Shown here piece by piece: positions 21,620 through 32,162 of a stretch of 64,000 bases of DNA. Where the stretch lies: NCBI RefSeq assembly GCF_963576675.1, contig NC_088913.1:24383001-24447000 (forward strand), read 5' to 3'. Every line of letters starts with the position of its first letter. The first letter of the stretch is position 1. Position numbers and translations under genes: made by a program. The notes beneath the pieces were generated by a model. The model was not told the DNA's origin. It worked only from the letters and a program-made list of their open reading frames with translations, and searched no databases. Source of the DNA: Euphorbia lathyris (lineage: Eukaryota > Streptophyta > Magnoliopsida > Malpighiales > Euphorbiaceae).

Positions 21620-22557
21620 GGATTTTTCCATTGTAATTTAGAGATCTTTTGCTTTTGTAATTTTCTTAGCTTTTCACCTTGAGAAATCCTCTCCACCTCC
21701 TCCATACCCTTCAAACCTCCATTGAAGACACCTCCGAAGCTCCATTCACCGAGGATTGCTCAAGCTTCATCCTTAAATCCTAGAAAGACGCCTGCATTGG
21801 TAGACAGGTTCCTTGAAAGGGATTTTTCTTCTTTTACATTTTGTCTAGCCTCTGATACATGTTATGAATTCTAGGTTTATTGTAACTTCGTGACAATGTT
21901 TCCATCTTTGATATATATTATAGTTCTTGTTTATTCAATTGTTTTAATGCTTTAACCTTTGTCTTACGCTTTGTCTGATTGGTTTAACTCATTCGATAAT
22001 CCCAAAATTAGGTTGGCACATATTGCGAGCTGAATCTGACCTAGTCAGTGCCTATAGGATTGATGACCCTATAGAAGATTAAGCCCAAATTACTGAGCCT
22101 TAGAGCTAGTTTCGGCCTTACAAGGGAATCACGAACTAAGGACTTTAGGAGGATAGGTCGGGTTAATCGCCTTGGACACAAGTGACTTAGGTTTTAAATC
22201 AATTGTTTAAACAATCTATTTTCATTATCATCGTATCCCTTCATGTTCCTTCGGTTAATTGCACTGGTAAAAGATCACTTAGGAGTAGTTTAACTTAATT
22301 AGGGGTAGAGTAACTCAATTAGAATCGGATAATTTAGCTAGGAGTAGTATAATTCAACCTAGGAGTAGATTAATTTAACAAAACAAACTCAAAACCCCCT
22401 AAGCCTAGATAACTCTTGAAACCGAGTAGCGCGATACTTGCAGAAATAAATCCTGTGGACGATAACCTGGACTTTCCAGAAATTTATTACTTGATAACGA
22501 CTGGGTACACTTATCCCTAAGATCAGCCTCGCTCCACAACCGCGCGAGGCCGCATCA

Positions 22558-25048
22558 GTATCTCCGGTGGTTCTTGATGAGTAGGAACAGTAGGATCGTA
22601 AGGAGTTGTCGGTAAGTTGGATTTAATGGAACAGCCTGTTCCTTCACATAAGTTCACCTCTTCTCCCAATAGAGTCTCCAGAGTGTCCTGTTCCTGCAAA
22701 GTAGACAAACTTTGAAAATCATCCAAGAAACAGCATGTGTCATCATTATTGTTTGCACGTCTCATTGCCTCGTTCATTTTGAAAATGACTTCTTCCCCAT
22801 TAATCCTCAAGAATAATTGTCCATCTCCTACGTCTATCAATGCTCTACCCGTGGCTAAAAATGGTCTACCTAGGATAATAGGAACATGCAAGTCTTCATC
22901 AATGTCCATTAAAATGAAATCAACGGGCAATATGAATTTTCCTACTTTGACTAGCACATCTTCCACAACTTCCCTAGGATAACATACTGAACGATCGACC
23001 AACTGAATGGACAAACGAGTAGGTTGGGGTTCTCCTAATCCAAGTTTAGCATATACAGAATAAGGCATCAGGTTTATACTAGCTCCTAGGTCACATAGTG
23101 CATTTTCAATATTTAGCTTTCCAATTGAGCAAGGAATAGAAAAACTCCCTGGATCTTTTAGCTTTTTAGGTAGCTGCTGCTTGTTTTGGAGTATTGACAA
23201 GCGATCTCTATTGAGTTGGATCATGGAAATGTTTTCCAACTTCTTTTTGTTAGACAGGATATCTTTGAGGAACTTTGCGTATGTCGGCATCTGTGCCAGT
23301 GCTTCTACGAAAGGAATGTTGATGTGCAACTTCCTTAAGGTGTCCAATACCTTAGAATTCTGTTCTTCCAGCTTTTTGTTGATCAATCGCGTTGGATATG
23401 ACACATGTGGAACATACGGCGGTGGTGGCTTATACATTCTTTCGCTTTCCCCTTGATCCTGCTTACTGGTACAAGTTGTCTTCCTGGTTTCTTCTTCACT
23501 GGGAACAGCCTGTTCCTGCTCCCCTTCAGTTTCTTTGGACGTTCCTATGCATTCATCATTTTCATCAGTCGATATAATGGGTTGAGTTTGCTTACCAGAT
23601 CTCAGGGTGATTGCCATGACATCGCCCTTTGGATTTGGCTCTGTGTTGCTTGGCATTATTCCCTTCCCTTTTGACGTAGATGCAGCCAACTGGTGGACTT
23701 GTGTTTCCAGATTTTTAATTGATGCTTGTGTCTGTTTCATGAACTGCACCATCATTGTCTTTATATCTGGCTCTACATCTTCCTTTGGTGGCACAGGTTG
23801 TTTATAATGCTGCTGAGGTTGCCTTTGGTAGTGTCCTCCTTGCTGTTGTTGATATTTCGGTTGTTCCTGTTGGTTTGGCTGACCTGTCCATCCAAAATTT
23901 GGATGGTTTCTTATGGAAGGGTTATATGTGTTAGAGTACGGGTTAGGCGGGTTCCTTTGGTTGTACCCTGCATAATCACATTCTGCCTGTGCACCCTTTC
24001 CCTGCTTAACTCCGGGATAGTTGATGCTAAAATGAAGCCCTCCACAAAAATCACAAATGTCATTGAATGGTGGTTCATTGTGAATTGAAGACACATTTAT
24101 CTTGCCGAGCTGTCTAGCAAGCTGTTCCACCTGACTTGTCAATTTTGACACAACATCTTCATTTCCCACTCTTTTTCCTTCACTTCGGGCGGAGTGCCAG
24201 TTGTAACTTGTGCTTACTACCCTCTCAATAAGGTCGTACAAAGCCTGTGGCTCAAGGTCTTCTGGGTTACCGTTGGCAATGGATTCAATCTGGATTTTGT
24301 AGATGTTTGTTACACCATTATAAAAATTCTGCACTTGCATCCACATAGGGATACCATGATTTGGTACCCTTCTCAACAGCTCTTTGTATCTTTCCCAGGC
24401 TTCTGCTAGCGACTCATCCTCTTCTTGTACAAATCGAGACACTTCATTTCTTAGTTTTATGGCTTGTCGAGGTGGGAAATATTTCATCAGAAAAGCTTGT
24501 GCTATTTCTTCCCAAGTTGTGATTGTCCCTGGCTGTAAATTTCTTAGCCAGTTCTTTGCTTTATCCCTTAGGGAAAAAGGAAACATCTTCAGTCTGATTA
24601 CGTCGTCAGAAACGCCTCTGTTTGATCTGAACCTTTTGCACAGCGTGATGAATTCTTGAATATGCCCATTTGGATCTTCAGATTGAAACCCATTGAATTG
24701 TACTGAGGCCGGGATCATCTGTATCATAGACCCCTTCACCTCAAACATGTTGTTCTCCTCGTTAGGTAGCACAATGCATGAAGAATGTCCCTCTGTTGTG
24801 GGTCGGGAGTAATCTCTAATCCTCATGATTGGAGGATTGTTGTTTTTTCCTTCTCCTTCAGGACCAGGCTGAACAACGTGTTCCGGTCCTCTTCCAGCCA
24901 TTCTTCTTTCTCTTTGTCTCTCTCTTTGTCTAGTACGTCGAGCTCCCGCTCGGTTTCGTCTACACGTTCTCTCTAATTCGAGATCGATATGAAAAACCGG
25001 AGGTCCAGATCTACGCATAAACAAGTTGAGAACTTCTTTTTCCTGCAT
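22558..25048 (-). CDS. Athila gag-protease, 3' truncated
   Basis: The minus-strand frame starts at ATG 25048 and is open for about 830 codons, until it enters the LTR at 22557. The order is an Arg-rich N-terminus, a capsid-type gag domain (about residues 110-230: FNGFQSEDPNGHIQEFI, LKMFPFSLRDKAKNWL, WEEIAQAFLMKYFP), a zinc knuckle at about 335-350, a Gln-rich linker, and an aspartic protease (CDLGASINLMPYSVYAKLGL, then IILGRPFLATGRALIDV). The knuckle reads CDFCGGLHFSINYPG: its last Cys is Tyr. It is the best preserved frame in the window. It lies 66 bases from the primer site. Reverse transcriptase should follow, but has been replaced by the nested composite. Confidence 0.88.
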
Positions 25049-25114
25049 GCCTTAGCAAACTGATTAAAAACACCCTGTTTCACAGAAATTTTAGATAAAT
25101 TTTGTTGCTTTCAA

Positions 25115-25132
25115 TCCCCGGCAACGACGCCA
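25115..25132 (-). other. Athila primer binding site, tRNA-Asp type
   Basis: The minus strand reads TGGCGTCGTTGCCGGGGA, 17 of 18 positions matching the tRNA-Asp primer complement. It lies six bases from the LTR and fixes the minus-strand orientation. Confidence 0.85.
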
Positions 25133-25138
25133 AAAACT

Positions 25139-25547
25139 TGTTGTCCTGAAATGAGACTCTAGGAAGTGTACTAGATACAAGTAATAAAGTGATAAGTCAA
25201 GTATCGTCTCCACAGGGATTGAGATCCAAAATAATCATAGAAGAAAATCGTTGCTGAACAGTGTGTGTGTAAAGGTATCTTCTTAGTAAAGTTGATTGTT
25301 GAGGTTGGTCAGTTAAGACAAAAGAGTGCTAATTCTATTAAAGATATGACAAATAGATGGCAGTTAAAAGATAGAACAGGCTAAGCATGGCCGAACAGGT
25401 AGTGCAAGCTCCTAAAACAGTCCAACGAATCAGTGACAATCCCAATGAAGTCAAAGTATCAGCTTTAATGCCCACTTAAGTCAACTCTCATGTGTTCTTA
25501 AGTTTCTAAGATTTACTAGAACCAATAGCGTCCTAAAGGAACATTCT
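25139..25547 (-). repeat. Athila 5' LTR, part adjoining the primer site
   Basis: This part matches 9313-9722 of the 3' LTR. It stops at the ATTCT duplication (25543-25547), where element B begins; the LTR resumes at 50087. Confidence 0.88.
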
Positions 25548-27373
25548 TGATGGAATTTAAGGCTAACGTATAGCAGCGGAAATATAAAAATTTTAACCTT
25601 TTTCCATTAACCTAAGATCCGTTAATCGTTATTTCATATAAAGAGGGATAGAAGGAAATACCTTAATGAAGATCTATCTACCATTGCAATCGAAGTGCCC
25701 ACAACTCTTACTCCGAGTTCCTTAGCACAAGACAAAACACAACCCAAATCAAGTTAGATATCAACCGTATGAAAAGCAATCAAGAATAGATTGCCTCTAA
25801 CAAATCAACACAAGATCAAGGAATAAAAGAAAGAGATGAAAATCAATTGAATCGGTAGGAAGCGGTGAATATCTCGTCCTCGGCTAGGGGTCGAAAATTC
25901 TCTCTCCTGGATAGTACTAGTGTCTTTCGAAAATCACTATGTAGGGGGTATTTATAATCTCTTATATCTAAATCCTAGTTAGATAGAATTAGGTTACTGA
26001 ATAAGAATTTAATTCGGAATAGAATTCTTAATTATTATCTATTAATATATCTAAATATAAAGATAATAACAATAACCTTATTGGATAATAATAGGAGTAA
26101 TTTTAATCTCATTAAAACTCCTAATTTAATTATCCTTTTATTAATTTAATTCATAATCCTAATCTAATTAGGATTGATAAAATCAAATTAATTATTTATG
26201 TATTTAATACATCAATTTCGCCTCCCTTAGTTACTGGGCCCTATTGGGCTCAGTTGGGCTTCCATCAATTAATTAACATCTATTTCTCTTTTGGGCTCCA
26301 AGTCTTATGTGTGACCCATTAGGTTCTTATTGCTTCTAGCCGTATGTAACTATTAAATTAATTTTCACAGAATTATATTTAATCTTTACATAACGGAATG
26401 AGTACGCGAAATGTGATTAGCAAATCCGAAACATTCCCCCAGAGCTATAAGAAGACAGGTTGATTCTGTCGTTGACCTTTCTGTATTAGTTACGGTATAA
26501 TTCAATCCTTTATCAACTACATCCTTGAACTGGATCTTATGACTATGGATAATGTCAAGTCACATATAGCGAGACGTTCGTTTTACTTGTACAGGCCGAG
26601 TCAACTCCAATTAGATAGGTTAAGTGAAATCTGTATTTCAAGTCTTAAGTTATCACCTTGTAAGGATTTAGAGTCGAGTCTTCCACAAGCGATCCATGGA
26701 TGTATCTCCCATTTATCGGGAGTGATAAATGCTGAATCTAATGTATAATTATTCTGCAATTACTTCCTGTGACACCCAACGTCTGCCGTTCACACCCCAG
26801 AGTCATCTCTGTTAAGGATCGTGTTACAACAGGATCAAAGTATCACATTCCGTAATCCAGAATGACCAATTAACATTCCTTTGAGTCTGAGGATTACTTA
26901 TACCTATTAATACCAATAAGATGAACAGGTGACAAGGATGAATCTACCCATCATGTTATCTCAATTTGGGTCCCCAATCCTAATGAACTACTTTTTATTG
27001 GATCCACGTAACTGTCCAGATATCTGTATATATGAAGCTTGTGAGATCAGCTTTCTGTCGGGACAGAAGACATTGTTACATGCAAGTCTCAACAGTTATA
27101 TGTCAATCCTAAACATATTACTTGACTTGGGGTGGTTTTAAGTTTATTAGTTTATTATAAAGTTTCGTCTCACTTCATGCTTGTATGAACACTTTATAAT
27201 CACTTTAAACAAACTTATGGATTTCCTTTTATTACACTTTATTTGGTTCTTAAAAGGGATTTCCTTTATACAGTTATGAAACCATATCTCATTAAAACAA
27301 ATGATATAAAGAACACTCCATTTACATTGAGTTTATCCTAGAACAATTGTCTATAGGACACTAAACCCCAACA
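25548..27373 (-). repeat. Element B 3' LTR
   Basis: The plus strand reads TGATGGAATT...CCCCAACA. The TATA box (plus-strand TATTTATA, 25949-25956) is intact. The polypurine tract CCAAGTGGGAGTA is at 27374-27386 on the minus strand. About ten substitutions separate the first 530 bases from the 5' copy, counted by eye. Confidence 0.9.
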
Positions 27374-27387
27374 TACTCCCACTTGGA

Positions 27388-28558
27388 CTAAAGCCAATTG
27401 TTTCTACAACTTATGCCAGTAGAAGTTAGATGACGATCATGTACTTTTTGGGTTAAGGGCTTTGTCAACGGATCTGCAACATTGTCCTCTGTATGTACTC
27501 TTTCTATTCTCACATCTCCTCTTGCCACAATGTATCTTACAATGTGGTCTCGCTTTAGGTAATGCTTGGATGCATTATGAGACCGTGGTTCCTTTGCTTG
27601 CGCAATGGCTCCATTGTTATCACAGTACAGTGTAATGGGATTTACAATGTCAGGCACCACACCAAGTTATGTAATGAACTTTCTAATCCAAACCGCTTCT
27701 TTTGCTGCTTCCGCAGCAGCGATATACTCTGACTCGGTCGTAGAGAAAGCTACGCTTCCCTGCTTGGAACTCTTCCAACTGACCGTGCCCCCATTCAAGA
27801 TAAACAGGTATCCTGATTGGGATTTAAAATCGTTCTCATCTGTGAGATGACTGGCATCTGAAAATCCTTCTATTTTCATATCCCCTTCTCCGTACACTAG
27901 AAACATGTCCTTGGTTCTTCTCAAGTACTTAAGGATGTTCTTGACGGCATTCCAGTGCTCGTCCCCCGGATTACCTTGGTAACGACTCGTCAAACTTAAC
28001 GCGAACGCTACGTCAGGTCTAGTGCATAGCATAGCATACATAATCGAATCGATTGCGCTGGCGTACGGGATTACAACCATGCGCTTCTTATCATCTTCGG
28101 TTTTAGGACATTGATGATTGTTTAACTTTACTCCATGTACCATGGGTAAGTTACCTCGTTTCGATTCAAGCATGCTAAACCGCTTTAGCACCTTTTCAAT
28201 GTATGTAGCTTGTGAAAGACCAAGCAGTCTTCTTGATCTATCTCTATAAATCTTTATACCAAGTATATAAGCTGCTTCACCATGGTCTTTCATGGAGAAG
28301 TTACCTGATAACCATACTTTAACCGACTGTAGTAGAGCTATGTCATTTCCCATTAATAATATATCGTCCACATATAATATCAGAAATGCTACAGAGCTCC
28401 CACTTGCTTTCTTATAAATGCAAGCTTCTTCGCAATTTTGTTCGAAACCAAATTGTTTTATGGTTTCGTCAAAATGCTTGTTCCAGCTTCTAGATGCTTG
28501 CTTGAGTCCATAAATGGATCTCTGAAGTTCACAAACTTTGTTTGCATCCTTTGATATG
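27388..28558 (-). pseudogene. Element B reverse transcriptase C-terminal part and RNase H
   Basis: The reading starts at the junction near 28558 and ends at the stop 27390-27388. It shows SIYGLKQASRSWNK, then YVDDILLMGND with both catalytic Asp, then VPYASAIDSIMYAM and TRPDVAFALS, then the RNase H blocks GFSDASHL and STTESEYIAAAEAAKE. The last part (27660-27388), DNNGAIAQA and DHIVRYIVARGDV, is in another frame, so one frameshift lies near 27665. The N-terminal half of the enzyme is at 43672 and beyond, across element A. Confidence 0.88.
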
Positions 28559-28563
28559 AAACC

Positions 28564-30405
28564 TGTTGGGGTTTTAGTGTCCTATAGATAATTGTTCTAG
28601 GATACAAGATTAATGTAAATGAAGTGTTCTTTATATCATTTGTTTTAATGAGATATATGTTTTATAACTATATAAAGGCAATCCCTTTTAAAGAACTAAA
28701 TAAAGTCTAAATAAAAGGAAATCTGTAAGTTTGTTTAAAGTGATTATAAAGTGTTCATACAAGCATGAAGTGAGACGAAACTTTATAATAAACTAATAAA
28801 CTTAAAACCACAGTCCAGTAATATGTTTAGGATTGACATATCACTGTTGAGACTTGCATGTAACAATGTCTTCTGTCCGACAGAAAGCTGATCTCACAAG
28901 CTTCATATATATAGATATCTGGACAGTTACATGGATCCGATGAAAAGTAGTTCATTAGGATTGGGGACCCGACTTGAGATAACAGGATGGGTAGATTCAT
29001 CTTTGTCACCTGTTCATCTCATTGGTATTAATAGGTATAAATAATCCTCAGACTCAAAGGAATGTTAATTGGTATTCTGGATTACGGATTGTGACGCTTT
29101 GACTCTGTTGTAACACGATCCTTAACAGAGATGACTCTGGGGTGTGAACAGCAGACGTTGGGTATCGCAGGAAGTGATTGCGGGATCGTTATACATTGGA
29201 TTGAGCATTTATCACTCCCGATAAATGAAAGATATGTCCATGGATCACTTGTGGAAGTATTGACTCTAAAGCCTTGCAAGGTGATAGCATAAGATTGAAA
29301 TGCAGATTTCTCTTAATTGGAGTTGACTCGGCCAGAACAAGTAAAACGAACGTCTCGCTATATGTGACTTGACATTACCCATAGTCATAAGATTCAGTTC
29401 AAGGACGTAGTTGATAAAGGATCAAATTATACCGTAACTAATACGGAAAGGTCAATGACAGAATCAACCTGTCTTCTTACGGCTCTGGGGGAATGATTAC
29501 GGACTTGCTAATCACATACTTTGTACATCATTCCGTTATGCAAAGATTAAATATAATTCTTTGAAAATTAATTTAATAAGTTGCATACGGCTAGAAGCAA
29601 TAAGAACCTAATGGGTCACACATAAGACTTGGAACCCAAAAGGGAAACATATGTTAATTAATTGATGGAAGCCCAACTGAGCCAAATAAGGCCCAGTGAC
29701 TATAGGGGGGCGATTTTATGTATGCCAAATACATAAATAATTAATTTGATTTTATCAAATCCTAATTAGATTAGGATTATGAATTAAATTAATTAAAGGA
29801 TAAATAAGTTAGGAGTTTTAATTAGATTATATTACTCCTATTATTATCCAATAAGGTTATTATTATTATCTTTTATATTTACATATATTAATAGATAATA
29901 ATTAAGAATTCTATTCCGAATTAAATTCTTATTTCAATAACCTAATTCTATCTAACTAAGGATTAGATACAAGAAAATTTTAACTACCCCTTTATAGGAT
30001 TTTCGAAATCCAAGGCTAGAGAATTTCGAATTCCAACCCTAGCGTTAAGAGAGAGAATTTCGAACCCTAGCTCGAGGACGAGATTTTCCACCGCTTCCTT
30101 CCGTTCAATTGATTTTCATCTCTTTCTCTTTATCATTGATCTTGTGTTGATTAATTAGAGACAATCTACTTTGGTTATTAATAAACGGTTGATTCTAACT
30201 TGATCCTTTTGTTGTTTTTGTTTTATGCTCGGGAACTCGAAGTAAGAGTTGTGGGCACTTCGTTTGCAACGGTAGATAGAACATCTAAAAGGTATTTCTT
30301 CGTATCCCTCTTTGTATGAAATAACGGTTAACGGATCTTGGGGTTAATGGAAATAGGTTAAAATTTTTATATTTCCGCTGCTATACGTTACCCTATTTTC
30401 CTTCA
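28564..30405 (+). repeat. Element A 5' LTR
   Basis: The LTR is 1842 bp from TGTTGGGG to TTCCTTCA. About 14 substitutions and two indels separate its first 470 bases from the 3' copy, counted by eye. The TATA box is destroyed (29979-29986). Confidence 0.92.
29979..29986 (+). promoter_or_regulatory. Mutated TATA box of element A 5' LTR
   Basis: The 5' copy reads TTTAACTA where the 3' LTR (37479-37486) reads TATAAATA. With the surrounding base, three substitutions fall within 11 positions. Confidence 0.7.
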
Positions 30406-30406
30406 T

Positions 30407-30418
30407 TGGTATCAGAGC
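30407..30418 (+). other. Primer binding site, initiator tRNA-Met type
   Basis: TGGTATCAGAGC lies one base after the LTR end. It is the standard Ty1/copia primer site. Confidence 0.88.
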
Positions 30419-30667
30419 CTGCGTTAAATCCGTTATTTCATATATGAAAATTTAGAAGTTTTTCAATCAGGTTGAATAAATATTTATTGTTAATTAATAA
30501 ATTATGCACATGTTCCTAATAATTTTGGTTGATAATCATTATAACAAAAATATATTAGTTTTATGGTTAGATAGATAAAATCAGTTTTATTTATTCTAAA
30601 AGATAAAACGGAAAATCTATAATAGTTTTTCATATTTTCTGAAAATCGTTTTATAATCGTATTAAAA

Positions 30668-30701
<34 letters not shown>

Positions 30702-32162
30702 TTATTTATAAAAAATATATATATATATATATTACAGCAGTTCGGGTCGCGCCTTACGGCGCGACCCGACTGCTATTGCGCGGTTGCTGCCACACGGCAG
30801 CAACCGCGCGCGGCGCCTGACCGTCGCTACCGCAAGGCAGTGGCGGATCAGACGCCTAGGGGTGCTGGCAAATGGCAGCAGCCCGGCCCAAGACCCACCT
30901 AGTTTTAAATCGTTTAAAAACTAGTTTTAAATATATATATGTATGTTTCAGAAATTAATAGTTTTCTGTTATGATTATCGAATGAAAATTTATTTAAAAG
31001 TTTGTTTTACCTATTTGTAAATCAAAAGTATTAAATGAATTAAAATCAAAATTATTGAGACGTGCATAATTAAAGTTTTGTATATGTTAATATAAAAGAT
31101 ACAAAACTGTAAGAAGTAAAATTGGATGAAAGTTAATTTGATACGTTAATATGATTAACCTAAATATTACATAAAGTATTTATGTAATCAACCAATTAAA
31201 TTTATTTAATTGAGTCTATGCATGTTTGGAGTTATGGACATATTTGGACCATCTTTAGTCTTTTGGTATTTTTGAAATAGGGCATGCGAGTCCTGCCTTT
31301 CTACCATCTATTGTAATTTCTCCTCTCATCTAATTCCTTTCAATTTAATTGAAGTTTTCTTTAGTAGAATAGAAATTAATTTGTAATTTCAAGGCGCCAT
31401 GGAGAAGATGGGGGACCTAAAGAGAAATATGTAATAGTTAGTATTTCCCTAGGTTTGGCCTTTTATTCCGTCTCTGGCTCGACGGAATAATTTAGATAAT
31501 ATATCCATAACGCCAATGTATGTGTCTGATGTATGCTAAAGCAAATCAAGACTAAGTTAGATTATGAGACCTAAAATAAAATCCTTCATTAAAAGTTAAG
31601 TAAATAAGAAAGTTATTAAAATCGGTTGCCCCTCCCTAATATTATAATTCAGCCGGCAGTACTGAGGGCCTTTGGGTTGTTGAGTAAACTCAAGCTCGGG
31701 GTCTTATGGTAACACCTGAATTATCGAAAATCTTTTTCATGAATATAGGGTAATACTTAAATTATATTATGATAATTGGATGAGTAAACTCATGTTTTCA
31801 TAAACTAATGGGCAATACGGTTGGGATTAATATGAATAGCATATTAGTTACTAATCTGGTTAGTAACCCAATAACCTAGGAATCACATTAAAGATGTGAT
31901 TGATTACATGAATTTACCTAACGAATGAGACTAGCTTGTTGAGTAAACTCAAGGCGAAATCTCAGGAGTTAGGATCCTAGCTCACTAAAGGATTTGTGAA
32001 ATTCTTCGAATTAATATGGAGGGCTATTAATTTGGCAAAATAGTGGGAGCAATCTAAAATAAACAAAAGTCCTATAATTTTAGATTGATATACTTTAAAG
32101 CAAATTAATAACATACGTTTACTCTTTCTCACTCCCAGGTTTATATAATCACTCTTAAAATC
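30419..32162 (+). other. Long untranslated leader of element A with hairpins
   Basis: This 1.74-kb leader before the gag ATG has no protein. In order it holds AT repeats (30671-30732), a GC-rich hairpin array (30736-30883), a hairpin with arms TTATTCCGT/ACGGAATAA (31463-31490), and three copies of TTGAGTAAACTCAA or its variant (31680-31693, 31780-31793, 31939-31952). Elements B and C keep the same order. Confidence 0.75.
30736..30883 (+). repeat. GC-rich hairpin array in element A leader
   Basis: Hairpin 1 spans 30736-30774 (17-bp stem, one bulge, loop TTAC). Hairpin 2 spans 30778-30809 (GCGCGGTTGCTGCC, 14-bp perfect, loop ACAC). Hairpin 3 spans about 30810-30856 (imperfect, loop GCAA). Hairpin 4 spans 30860-30883 (imperfect). 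The array stands out as GC-rich DNA inside an AT-rich leader. Confidence 0.8.

Larger units (their letters stand above)
14749..22557 (+). mobile_element. Composite of two gag-only Athila-like elements
   Basis: The left end is a genuine 5' LTR with a primer site just after it. The right end is a genuine 3' LTR with a polypurine tract just before it. The two LTRs are unrelated in sequence, and their outer flanks (CCACT and GTATC) do not match. Between them lie a short acidic frame (16298-16831) and a gag-derived frame (18315-19277), each followed by the same GGGAGGC hairpin. The best reading is two separate non-autonomous insertions in Athila pol, fused by one deletion that removed the sequence between. 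The junction is probably between about 16900 and 18300 and is not resolved. Confidence 0.6.
20985..22557 (+). repeat. 3' LTR of nested element (right family)
   Basis: The LTR is 1573 bp from TGATAGGGG to GCCGCATCA. It matches the solo LTR at 51301-52917 over its whole length, with many small changes. It carries a palindrome array at 21388-21525 and TATAAATA at 21612-21619. Right of it the Athila gag-protease frame resumes. Confidence 0.85.

Noticed and set aside
21262..21714. Frames on both strands over the palindrome cluster, also at 51608-51976
   Set aside because: Their Arg/Ala/Gly-rich translations come from the CTGCTCG palindromes. They are open by composition, not because they encode protein.
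20985..22557. LTR as a solo insertion
   Set aside because: Flanks do not match, and a polypurine tract with hairpin stands directly before it, so it is a 3' LTR.
22737..24976. Many plus-strand frames across the Athila gag
   Set aside because: They are shadows of the minus-strand gag-protease frame.
26539..26748. Short frames repeated at 26539 and 49252, and at 26929 and 49642
   Set aside because: They lie at the same positions in the two LTRs of element B.
30736..30900. GC-rich block as a CpG island or an RNA gene
   Set aside because: It is inside the copia leader, repeats in element B and has no tRNA or rRNA features; hairpins explain the composition.
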